Below, one piece after another: positions 12,301 to 21,591 of a stretch of 64,000 bases of DNA. The position numbers and the translations under genes were made by a program. Positions within the stretch are counted from its first letter, which is position 1, and each line of letters begins with the position of its first letter. This DNA is from Thamnaconus septentrionalis (lineage: Eukaryota > Chordata > Actinopteri > Tetraodontiformes > Monacanthidae): assembly GCA_009823395.1 (NCBI GenBank), contig CM020517.1, positions 11,993,501 through 12,057,500 on the forward strand. The letters are read 5' to 3'. Below the pieces are notes generated by a model. That model searched no databases. It saw nothing but the letters and a program-made list of their open reading frames with translations, and was not told the DNA's origin.

Positions 12301-13402
12301 ACATCCTGCTGCTCGACACAAACAAAAGATTACCTGATAAAGAAAAAGCAGGACAATACCTGACACACCCGGGCGGAGCCACCATACCACATTCATTTGG
12401 CAGAAACTGTAGGCTGACCTTTTGAAGGTGCTGTTAGTTAGTTGCTCTTTTGTCATAGATGGCCGCCATCCATGACAACTCTTTACCGCCTTCACCATGA
12501 GCCATATTGAACCATACTGAATCATGTAGGTCGTGAGGACAGTTTAAAAGTCGTCCACGGATCGATTATGTTTTCATTGTACGCTCTCTTCAGGATAACC
12601 ACAGACTAAAACGTTACCACGTGATAATAGCACAATTTCATCATCAGCGCTGTGTGCTAGTAAATCAACATCTAGGAGGACGCGTTGGGTTAAAGTCATG
12701 CCAGCTGAGAAAATCCATGTCCTACTTTACAACACATTATACAACGTTTCTCACGGCTGGATAACCAAGAACAAGATAACATGCATGAACCACACACCCT
12801 CCCAAGACGTAAGGCCTTGGAAAAAAAATTGCAGGTTTGGGAGGCTACCAGTCTAAACTCTTTCAGGGGTTTTAATGCAAACGAGCCCATCCTGTTTCCC
12901 ACCTGTACTACTTGTTTTCTGGCAGCTTAGCTGACATCTGAAATGCCCACACCACTTCATTACGCTATGTCCCGACAGAGATGGTGTGAAGCGATTAAAT
13001 TGGTTTATTTCCATTAAAATGTAGGTGGAGGGCGATGTAAAGAATACCTTGCTTTTACTGACTGACACACAAGCAGAGAAACCATGAGGACAAATTCAAT
13101 AAAGAAAACGGTTGACTAAGACAGTGCAACATAAGATGATGACAATCAGTCAAGATGGTCAGTAAATTAAAAACAGCGGATGCACAACATGAATACAGTG
13201 ACCACAGAAAGGAACAGTGAACGCAGGTCAAGACGTCCGTAATGCTTAGAAAAGAATATCACCTGACACCTGAAGGGATAAATACCGAAATCGCTCCAGC
13301 TACATACCTGCACATATCAGCGAAGGCCTGGAAATTCAGCTTCTTCAACTTCTTCTCGCTGAGCCAGTAGCCGACCCGACGGCCCTTTAGGAAGGTCTGC
13401 AT
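192..13402 (-). CDS. itpk1: Inositol-tetrakisphosphate 1-kinase, 5' part of gene (partial)
   Basis: ITPK1 is a cytosolic ATP-grasp kinase that phosphorylates Ins(1,3,4)P3 at the 5/6 positions and Ins(3,4,5,6)P4 at position 1, feeding synthesis of higher inositol phosphates. Four coding exons are visible: 13402-13308, 10177-10153, 2630-2505 and 309-192. All have AG/GT borders and their phases join without a break (364 nt, 121 codons plus 1). The spliced protein begins MQTFLKGRRVGYWLSEKK and includes DVIIHKLTD and ETIVLDPLPAIRTLLDR, close to the human N-terminal domain. Lys18, known in the human enzyme as a substrate contact, and Arg106, a nucleotide contact, are both present. The start at 13402 matches the family start. 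The remaining two-thirds, including the ATP-grasp core, lies beyond the left edge. Teleosts can carry a and b copies of this gene, and I cannot say which one this is. Confidence 0.95.
310..2504. other. itpk1 intron (2.2 kb)
   Basis: Intron between coding exons 3 and 4. It is AT-rich and unremarkable. No exon, RNA gene or repeat element was recognised. Confidence 0.7.
2505..2630 (-). CDS. itpk1: itpk1 coding exon 3
   Basis: This 126-bp, phase 0/0 exon encodes residues 41-82, including LSQPLEEQGPLDVIIHKLTD and ILEADQNDSQ. The acceptor is CTCTCTCCAG and the donor is CAG/GTACG. The segment is part of the N-terminal domain of ITPK1. Confidence 0.95.
3459..3476. repeat. (TA)n run
   Basis: Short AT dinucleotide repeat of about nine units in the large itpk1 intron. 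Confidence 0.85.
3834..4144. mobile_element. MITE-like inverted-repeat element, about 311 bp
   Basis: The left end reads ACTATGTTTACATGACAC. The reverse complement of the right end reads ACTACGTTTACATACAC, giving imperfect terminal inverted repeats of about 18 bp. Internal motifs around TCCGAYTG are repeated several times. No coding capacity is seen. The size and ends suit a non-autonomous DNA transposon. No clear target-site duplication was found, so the superfamily is not assigned. Confidence 0.6.
5245..5605. mobile_element. Possible degenerate inverted-repeat element
   Basis: The right end (GCGAATTATTCGCTTTGCAA followed by a CTCCCGGTGTG stretch) resembles the ends of short fish DNA elements. 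The left side, around GGGCAGTAGGCAAAG and GCGAATATGAG, is loosely its inverted copy. The match is weak and the borders are approximate. Confidence 0.3.
6261..6472. mobile_element. MITE-like inverted-repeat element, about 210 bp
   Basis: The left end is GCTGCATTTCCATTAC. The right end, read on the other strand, is GCCGGTTTCCATTAC. The TTTCCATTAC motif recurs inside the element in both orientations. There is no open frame of note. This is typical of a non-autonomous DNA transposon in fish. Confidence 0.6.
10153..10177 (-). CDS. itpk1: itpk1 25-bp micro-exon
   Basis: This tiny exon has a clean acceptor (ending CAG at 10180-10178) and a CAG/GTGAG donor. Joined to its neighbours it encodes RKRGIEVVQ, matching the family sequence RKRGMEVVQ. 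Phases fit on both sides. It is too short to be found by open-frame scanning and rests on splice sites plus family similarity. Confidence 0.92.
10178..13307. other. itpk1 intron (3.1 kb)
   Basis: Intron between the first coding exon and the micro-exon. It contains a G-rich run at about 11868-11881. Nothing else was recognised. Confidence 0.7.
13308..13402 (-). CDS. itpk1: itpk1 first coding exon
   Basis: This exon encodes residues 1-31 plus two bases of codon 32. It starts at the ATG at 13402 and ends at a CAG/GTATGT donor after 13308. The split arginine codon is completed by the first base of the next exon. Upstream in-frame sequence stays open for a while but does not resemble the family, so it is taken as 5' UTR or intron. 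The acceptor of this exon was not resolved. Confidence 0.93.
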
Positions 13403-13960
13403 CTCCACACCGTGCTCCCGGTCCCACTCAGGCGGGTAAAATAGTGTGACCAAAAGTCTCAACCTGACCTGTCGAAATATAAAAGTAGGAAGAAACAAGT
13501 TTATTGCGTTGCTTCCTAATGCTGCCGACGACAAGAAGCGTGAGGGATACACAAGTTCGCGACTCGCTTGGCGGTAGCGTGAGAGAAGCTACGGGCGGAG
13601 CTACACAGAGTCTACATGGCCCAACCTGGTAGAACCGAAGGAAAAATAATTTCAAGAGGACGTGTATGGTTCAACATCAGCGCACAGCGCCGCTGACACC
13701 CTGGAGCTAACAGCAAGAGCTACAGTTAGCAGGCTAGCTGGTTGGTGTCAACCTGCATCGCTGTGCAAAGGCATTCAATTAGGGCGAACGTATATGCTAG
13801 CCTGCTACCGTTGATAAATGAATGAACGGATTTAAGCCAATTACATGCGAGTTAATGAATTGTACCCGGCGACGAGTGGCATTGGCAAATTAAGATGTAG
13901 CCGCTGACTTAAACGCAAAGTAACATAAGCGTGACGACTAGTGAGCTAGCATTAACTAAC

Positions 13961-14270
13961 CTGGCAATTTTAGCACAGTTGCTCAATCAATGTTTGTCCG
14001 CCTCGGAAACTAGCGTGGGTAGTTTCCCATTCTGGGCTCCGTCCAGTGGAGAAAGAGAGAAAAGTTTCGGAGGAGGGTGACAGGTGACAGCCACAGCTTG
14101 ACACACGTTGAGATGTTGCCTGCTGTGTTTTCCCTCTGAGTGTCTGTTGGGTTGTACTGGCTGCTGCTGCACACACCCAGGATCCAGGAGACTGACGCTG
14201 CCTTCAGAGGCGGCTCGGAGAATCCAGCTTCTTCCGTTCGCCAAACAGTGAGGTCCATGAACGTTTCAGT
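13961..14270 (-). other. itpk1: Probable itpk1 non-coding first exon and promoter-proximal region
   Basis: A strong minus-strand donor (CCAG/GTTAGT) lies at 13961/13960, about 560 bp upstream of the start codon. The sequence up to about 14270 is richer in GC than the flanks. I infer a 5' UTR exon here. The transcription start is a guess, and no TATA box is obvious. Confidence 0.45.
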
Positions 14271-15139
14271 TGGTTTCCCGAATAACTTATGTTGTCAACG
14301 GTCGTCGACACATATCGTTAAAACTTAATATTAGACTAAATGTATTTCACACAAATAAAACGAGTATAAAACACAAAAATGTATTTATGAACATAGTTAT
14401 GTAGAACGTGTTTGTTGATATTTGTTATTTTATGCAGGTGAATTTACTCACAATTACGGTTCGACTGGTTAAGCAACCCATGAAAATGTATTACTATTTC
14501 TGTGTATTCCACTTTGAGTTTTATAAATCACGGTCAACACCGCTTCCACTTCCATATTTGTGAGTGCGGTTTATTGAAAGTATAATCAAGGTAATTGTTT
14601 GTTTGTTTTTATTATTATTATTTTTAACAGTGCATGCCAATCAACTGGATAATGGCAAGTCTTCTTGCTTACAAATGGTTGAGTTACTCTTCTTTGTAAA
14701 GTGACCTTTGCATGGCGCGCTATCAGACAGAGAACCACGTTACATTACTGCCCTCTATAGGCATGATAGATATTGACATACCCTCCACCCCCATGTAATT
14801 TTCCTGCCCCGCCCTGTCTGGACGGTACAGAGTACTATTCCGTTCATATAAACCCAGTCAGATAGACATCACCCTCATAAATTAACTATAAGTACACACA
14901 TACATTTTCTCTTTAGTTTTTTTTTTTTTGATGATGATTTACCACTGAGTTAATCAGATTAAATTATTTACCAAGTATTAGTTGGTTTTCGATCAGATTT
15001 TTCTACAAAAAAAAAAACATGTTTTAAAATTGACAATTGATTAGACATGTAAATGTAGGGGGCGTTTAATATGTGTTTTTTTTCGTTTTTGTATTTCAAA
15101 ATTACATTTTAAACAGACTACAGTTGTTATCGGCGATGT
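14271..15139. other. Intergenic gap between divergent itpk1 and ubr7
   Basis: About 0.87 kb of AT-rich sequence with A/T homopolymers (for example 14920-14930 and 15008-15019). No coding exon was recognised. In human several small genes lie between ITPK1 and UBR7, and none is present in this gap. Confidence 0.6.
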
Positions 15140-15140
15140 A

Positions 15141-15200
15141 TGACGTCACTTCCTTGACGTGTTTACGAAGTCAAACTCCCGCCCGGAAGAGTCGTAAATC
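15141..15200 (+). promoter_or_regulatory. ubr7: Probable ubr7 promoter with CRE and ETS-like motifs
   Basis: A perfect palindromic CRE (TGACGTCA) lies at 15141-15148, running straight into an ETS-like ACTTCCTT. A second GGAAG core sits in CCCGCCCGGAAG at about 15178-15189. The ubr7 start codon follows at 15279. This pattern is typical of TATA-less housekeeping promoters. The function is inferred. Confidence 0.5.
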
Positions 15201-15278
15201 AACACAGTTTTCCCGCAAACATCGCCGGTGTCGTCCTGCGTCTTCCTTTGTGTCCTACTCGCGGCAATATCAGAAACC

Positions 15279-18200
15279 ATGGCAGTGCATAAAGACGATG
15301 TGGATTTCGACTGGGTCGCCAACAAAGAAGAGCTCGAAGAAGTCTTGTGTGTGCTGGCGGGAAGTGACCCGGAAAACTGCTCTTATTCACGGGTGAGTCG
15401 AGGTCGTGTTCCCGCTGCCTCTTTCTGCATTTGCCGTTTTACAATAGAAATGCGACTAATGAATGAATTAAAATCAACAGCAACGGTGCAATGGTGTGCA
15501 CACTCTGCAGATATGCTTTAGATATGCAGATATAAATGAGTTTTATCCGTCGATTATGCCTTGGGGGAAACCGTGTAAAGTAATTCGCCCTTTGTCTTCC
15601 AAAGTTTGTCACGTGACGTCAGTTAATTTTTTTTTAATTTTCAGCAATTTTGATAGAAATTTTCATCTTTGAACACAGGGATACTACTACATTTTCCAAT
15701 CGTATCGTTTGTATGTTTTTATTACAGGGTTACGTTAAGAGGCAGGCCGTATTTGCGTGTAATACATGCACGCCCAATGACCGAGATCCTGCAGGCATCT
15801 GCCTGGCCTGTGCAAATACATGTCACGATGGACATGATATATTTGAGCTGTATACCAAAAGGTACGTTGTTAAAATTGAATGCTACCTTTGACATGAAGT
15901 CTTTTTTTCTACATTAGAATTTCTCACTTTTTTTTTCTTTGTCTCCGTAGGAATTTTCGCTGTGATTGCGGAAATAAGAGATTCGGAGATTTTAAGTGCC
16001 AACTCATTCCTGTAAGTGACGTTTTTCCCAACTGAATCTGTTTAACTCACTTTAGTTACCATTTAATTCCCTTATGGATCATTAGGTATTTCACATTAGG
16101 TATCACAAGGCTTCTTTTGTATTTACAGGCCAAAGATCAGGAAAACAACAAAAATCTTTACAATCACAACTTCTGGGGCTGCTATTGCACATGTGACCGA
16201 CCCTACCCTGACACCGATGATCAGGTATACATTTGTATTAGACCTCTAGGACTTGATATTATTCAGATCCTTTAAAGAAAATCTAATTTGCAATCATCTT
16301 TTGGGTCACCATATAGGTCAATGATGAGATGATTCAGTGCGTTGTGTGTGAGGACTGGTTTCATGGCAAGGTAAGATTTAAATTGGTTAAAAAAAAATAA
16401 AAATCTTATGTTAAGCAAAGACCTCATTGTCTGACCCAAAATTTTTTTTTTTGATCCCATTAAACATTTATCACCACTTTAAGTGTTTTACTTGTGAATT
16501 GATTGCAATGTTTGTTGGCAGCACCTGGGCTGTTCTGTCGAGGAACCAGAGGAGCTGCAGGAGATGGTTTGTGAAGCCTGCATGAACAAGGCTCCTTTCC
16601 TGTGGACGTATGCGGAGCACTTTGCAGGTAACCCATTTTCTTGACCTGCTTGTCTTAAAAAGCCAAGAAAATCCAAAATGTCCTATTGTGCTCGTTGTCC
16701 ATTCAAGGTCTCAGAAGCATTTTTCTTTTCTTTTAGTACCACCTCAGATAAGTGTCACTAAATCCGAGGAGGAGCGTGACAACAATGTTGTGCAGGACAT
16801 GCAAGAGGAGAATGATGCTGATCCCAAAAGTAGTAGGAATAAAGAACTATCCATTGATGAGGAGCAACCAAAGCAGGAGGTGAGGACCACCCCGTGCCCA
16901 GTGTTGAGTAGAGGCAGCAAAGTTGAACAACTGAGGACCACCCCGTGCCCAGTGTTGAGTAGAGGCAGCAAAGTTGAACAACTTGAATCAGCTTCATGAA
17001 ATCAAAGTTGGTTCTATGAGGCTTACAGACACTACTAGCATCAATTAGATTGTGCCACTTCTATTTTAATTTGATGTGTTCCTGCAGTCCTCATGACATG
17101 GGTTCCTCTGTCTACGGACTGCAGAGACAATCAAAAGCATAAAATTCTCTTATTCTAAGAAACTTGGGCCTCATAATTGTTGCTAAAAAAAAAAGAAAAA
17201 CATAAAACATATTAAAACCCTTATTACTGAAATCATTCCACTCATTAGGCTTAAGAACAGGCTGAGCCAGCTGTTTCCTGTTAATGGTAGTAGTGTTACG
17301 TGACTCAGATTGTTAACATTTTTATGTTACCTGACTCAAAGGTCACAATATATTATGATTGTAACTGTTAATAAGTGGTTCAATGTGTAAAATATCTCAG
17401 GCCTCAGAGCTAGGTCATGATGTGGTAACCAGGTTTATGCCACAAGATGGCGCTGTGAAGCACTATGAATGGACCATACAGCCAGGCTTCAACTCCCCCC
17501 TCCTCTGGGTAATTAGTAAAGAAATGACCCATGAGACACCGCTCCTCCTGCTCTGTAGACAGCTTTGGCCAGGCTTCACAGAACAGCTTACTGTAAACTG
17601 GAGATTTTCATCGCCCAATCATCTCATTGTGTCAGTCACCTTGAGAATTTCCCCCAGATTCAGCCTGCCGTGCTGTGTGCAGAGATGTTGTTTTTTAACG
17701 CTTTATCATCGGCCTCCCGTGACGGTGTTACACGGTGGCTCATCCTCATTATGCGTTTTCACTTGTGTGTTTAGGAAGGGGCAAAACGGACTCCTGCTGT
17801 CAAAAGGACTCATGATGAAACAATGACAGGCAACCGTGCAGAGGCCACAAGCACTTTGGAGGCATGCATCCTGAAGGAGCTGCAGGCCCGCGGTCTGGAG
17901 CGGCTCAGGCAGGGGGCGGTATTCTGGCCGTGCAGCTGGCGCTCCAAGCTCTGCACCTGCACAAGCTGCAAGGTAGTCCATAACGTAATGCCCAGTTTGT
18001 AATTAGAGTTTTGGCACTGGCTGTCAAGTGATCTTGGCTTACGTAACTGTATAATGAAGCAGTTAACAAAAAAAAAGCAACCCTTAACTGGTTGTTTCTG
18101 TGCTGCACAGAAAGCCTACGTGTCTGCAGGAGTGCAATTTCTCATGGATCCGTCCGACACCGTTCTGGCCTATGAGCAAAGCGGCTTGGATGAGCCGTTT

Positions 18201-18614
18201 GGGCAGAACCCGCTGGTGGCGCTGACGAGTTCAATGGACCACGTACAGCAGCTGGAAATCATCTACCGTGAGTTTCCATCTAAAAGGTGTAATCCCGTAA
18301 AAAGGCAGCTGATTGACTTCAACCAGTTGGCCCTCTGCTCGCTCCCCAGGTTTCAAGGAAATGACAAAATCAGTCACGTCATTTTTGGACCAGTGTGCTG
18401 CTGATGGAAAGGTGAGTTATGTGAGGTTAGAATAACAGACTGGATGGATAACAAGGAAAATTTATCAATGCACGGCCAATGGTACCATCGTTGAACTTTT
18501 TTTTCTTCTCCTCCCCACCATCTGAATCAGAGGGTGACAGTGGAAGGTGCACAACAGTTCTTCGAAGAGCTGCACGCCACTAAAAGATGCCGGACCGAAC
18601 CAGAATGCGAGTGA
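15279..18614 (+). CDS. ubr7: UBR7, putative E3 ubiquitin ligase with UBR box and PHD finger (complete)
   Basis: UBR7 is a nuclear UBR-box/PHD protein reported to monoubiquitinate histone H2B. Eleven coding exons join in frame: 15279-15392, 15728-15861, 15951-16011, 16129-16224, 16317-16370, 16522-16627, 16737-16879, 17775-17972, 18111-18267, 18350-18411 and 18531-18614, giving 402 residues and a TGA stop. The human protein is about 425. The UBR box spans residues about 39-103 with the Cys/His set C49, C52, C63, C66, C70, H71, H74, C87 and C89. The PHD finger spans about 121-174. An acidic linker and a C-terminal conserved block (WRSKLCTC; residues about 250-400) follow. The ATG at 15279 sits in a good context (ACCATGG). 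The gene diverges from itpk1 and converges on btbd7. Confidence 0.97.
15728..16011 (+). CDS. ubr7: ubr7 exons 2-3: UBR-type zinc finger
   Basis: Exon 2 (15728-15861) and exon 3 (15951-16011) encode GYVKRQAVFACNTCTP, then GICLACANTCHDGHDIFELY, then NFRCDCGNKRFG. The Cys/His spacing is that of the UBR box, the fold that reads N-degrons in other UBR proteins. Both borders fit GT/AG, and the shared arginine codon is split AG/G. Confidence 0.95.
16129..16627 (+). CDS. ubr7: ubr7 exons 4-6: PHD finger
   Basis: Exons 16129-16224, 16317-16370 and 16522-16627 encode NFWGCYCTCDRPYPD, EMIQCVVCEDWFHGK, HLGC and MVCEACM. C123, C125, C143, C146, H151, H154, C170 and C173 are the visible candidate zinc ligands of the PHD finger. 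Confidence 0.95.
16880..17774. other. ubr7 intron 7 containing a 51-bp tandem duplication
   Basis: This 0.9-kb intron begins GTGAGG directly after codon GAG and ends TTTAG at 17774. Its first 103 bases are two exact copies of a 51-bp unit. The remainder contains CACAAGATGGCGCTGTG at about 17446-17462 (YY1-like core) and nothing else recognised. Confidence 0.75.
16881..16982 (+). repeat. Exact 51-bp tandem duplication at ubr7 exon 7 donor
   Basis: The unit starting TGAGGACCACCCCGTGCCCA occurs at 16881-16931 and again, without any difference that I can see, at 16932-16982. The unit is 17 codons long. Reading through the donor therefore keeps the exon 7 frame open through both copies to a TGA at 16997-16999. 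Only the first copy is preceded by the G that makes the GT donor. Confidence 0.9.
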
Positions 18615-19025
18615 TCGGGTGCCACACTTGTGTTTTTGAATGCATGTCCTGACTTCGGTGTGCCCATTTCTCTCCTGCTGAATACAAGAGCTTCCTGCTG
18701 CAACGTGAGTGATCCGAAAGCTTGAATAAGTGCAAAGAAGACTGATTCTTCTAGATATGAGTGCCAGTTGTATCCAACTGCAGAGACCTGCAGTTGGCAC
18801 TTTGCAATTGTTATTAAAATTTACTTGAGAATTTTTTTTTAGGAGAAACTGTGACAGCACTTTATGCTTTACAAAGATTCAGTTGTTGTGCTTTTGTTTT
18901 TTTTTGTGTGATACTTCCATCACTGTGATGCAATGTCCAGTTTACATTTGCAAATTGCAAAGGCTTATGTGTTGATGCCAATAGTTGTTTTTTTTTTAAA
19001 AATAAAGATGAAACTTTACCAAAGC
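18615..19025 (+). other. ubr7: ubr7 3' UTR with poly(A) signal
   Basis: An AATAAA lies at 19001-19006, about 390 bp past the stop codon, in an A/T-rich setting. I take it as the main poly(A) signal. Confidence 0.7.
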
Positions 19026-19049
19026 AAAAAAAGGCAAATGAAATTGAGT

Positions 19050-21591
19050 TCCATGATATCAAACCAGTTTATTTTGAGGATGCCCAAGTTGACCACTGTT
19101 ACGCACCTTTTGAGGTGACAGTAGAAAAATAGATTCAGTGAAACTAAATGGAACTTAATATCAATCTACAAACAGGTTTTTCTATGATACCATTCAAGAA
19201 CAATGTACCTGTTAGAGTTCATCACAAGCAATCACACATTTCAGATGGTTCGGTTTAAAAAAACAAAACAAAAACAAAGGTGCTAAATAACACTATGTAC
19301 ACAAAAACAAGCTACATGAGATTTCAGAGAGTTATTTGATGCAGGCTGGTAAGCTGGTAGAAAAGAGCTTGCATAGACATCAAAGTCACTTCTCCAATAA
19401 AAGCCCGGCCGCAGGCAGGGGAAGGCACTGACTTTTCTACAGCGAAGAGCAAAACAAGGGCTTTTATTCAGTGGAACATTGTCCCGGAAAATAAAACAAC
19501 TACCCAACATGAACGTGGGGAGGAATCTGGAGTTTTGCATTTTTTCCCCATGAAGCAACCTCGGTGGAAAAATGATTTTTCTGCTTGGCAACTCCGTTGC
19601 TGCTGTGCCGAGAGCTAATGTCTTTAGATCCTCTACGTAATCCTGTTCGTTTGAAAAGTAAAGAGAAATAAGGGGGACAAAACATCTCTACAAAACATGG
19701 TAATTCACACCATCTACGACACTGAGCAAACTGCCTCAATGCATAACATTGAAAAAGGAAATATAGTCCGAGACATACTGTCAGTGAGTTATGCCACACT
19801 TTTTTAAGTGAGATTTCAGGAGAAAAAAAACACAAGTACACAGTGCCGTCCACTACAAAAAACAAAACAAACTGTCAACAACCACTTAAAAAAAATTGTG
19901 ATAGAAACTGTTAAAAATTCATCATGTGGAACTCAATTGATTATATACATTTCCCATTGGGAAGGATGAGCAAATTCTCTTCAATATCCTTTTTTGTTCA
20001 AAGTTCATACGTTCCCTTTGCCTTCAGCTTACAGACAGGTGGCGCCTTCAGTGCAATGATCCTCAAGTTGTGAGGTTTTATCCCAGCTGCTGGATGTCAC
20101 ATGCTTTTAGGAGCATACCCACCCAAGACCGCTGTTGTTGCTTAGTACCAAAAGTGAACGAGTGGGGGTCCAAACAAAACAAAAACTAGACTGTGTTCAT
20201 GTTCAAGATTCAGTTTAGGGTTGGTTAAAATCTGCCTACGCCAGTTAGACAAAAAAAAAGAAAGCACATGAGTTTGTAGCAAACATAACAGTCGAATAAG
20301 CAATTAAGAATGGTTGTGATATAATGACATCATAATTAATTGCATTAACATAGCTAGAACTTAATCTTCTGAGCGCTAATTAAGGCTTTTGATTTGATTA
20401 CTTGATGCTATTGGGTTAAACAGAACAGGAGGGGGGCTCTAGAGCGCAGCCACTCTGATATGTACAACAGTGGAACAGACCTGACTAAAAAATGGCAGAT
20501 GTACAGTACTGAGATTGTCTAAAACATGCCTGTAGAACCCCCCCCTTGCACACACACACACACGACCCGTTCCCAGTGGAAAACCAACAAACCGCTCGCT
20601 GCTCGTTTCTAACACCGGTATGCTACGGGCTGCAGTCTATTCCGCTGTATCTTAGTGATGGGCCAACACTGCACCCCCGCCGCCCTCCCTCTCTGAGCAG
20701 GACGGGCTTCTGCCTCCGGGCCAGACAAAGGCTGCGATAGTTAAAACCTGACACAATCATCAGGCTGGGTTACAGGAGAATGATGATGACCTACATCCTG
20801 TCAGATCCGGTTCCTGCTGCGTATCCCTTTTCTATTCAGCGCTGCGGAACCAAGAGAGGTGGGAGGAGGGGGAGCAGCGAGGGCGAGGGGACTAGCGAGG
20901 TGGGTTGCTATAGGCATGCTACGGGAAGAAATGGAAATGTGAAGCACAGGGAGGAAATGAATTCAAGCCCGACGAGTTTACATAGGATTTCATCACAGCG
21001 CGCTCAGTCCAGTCTCGGACTGGTTGCCATTGTTCCGCTGTGTAAACCGAAATGATTCGCCCGACAATGATTCTGCCTCTGTTCCACTCTGAAAATAATT
21101 AGGACATAACATGGACAACATGGCGGCTGCAGTCTTTGCTAGATCAGATCTGATCAGATCAACTGGGCTACATCTAGTTTTGTGACCTCTTCATGCAGCA
21201 TTCACACAGCACAGAGCCAAACACTTTATTTCAATTTTTTTTATCAACTTGAGAGACCAATTCATCCAGGGAGAGTCTGAGACGTCCAAAAAACGATCAA
21301 AATGAGAGAGATCGCTAACGACCCGCCCCCCAAAATTCCCCTCCGGCTCCTATGCTTTCCATACTCTGACTGTGTGATGGATAGCACTGTGTGATAGAGG
21401 TAGGACAAAAAGGACAGATCCTATAAATAGCAAACACAGACCACCTCTTCCCCCGCCGCCGCCGACTCCTCTCAGGTGCTACTGAACACAGGCGCCCACA
21501 TTTAGTGCTTTTGGCCTCCCCCACAGCCGATGGACAGCCGCTCGTCACACATTCCCTTTTCTTCGACTCGACACCTGGTCCTCCGTTGGAG
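19050..21591 (-). other. btbd7: btbd7 3' UTR (inferred extent)
   Basis: No coding signal is seen on either strand. On the minus strand an AATAAA lies at 21230-21225 (about 360 bp past the stop) and another at 19073-19068 (about 2.5 kb past it). Use of the distal signal would bring the transcript end to within tens of bases of the ubr7 end. The stretch holds a perfect 14-bp palindrome GATCAGATCTGATC at about 21142-21155 and a YY1-like AACATGGCGGCTGC at about 21118-21131. Confidence 0.55.

Noticed and set aside
17383..17826. 147-codon open frame in ubr7 intron 7
   Set aside because: No similarity recognised. It overlaps the acceptor of ubr7 exon 8 in a different frame.
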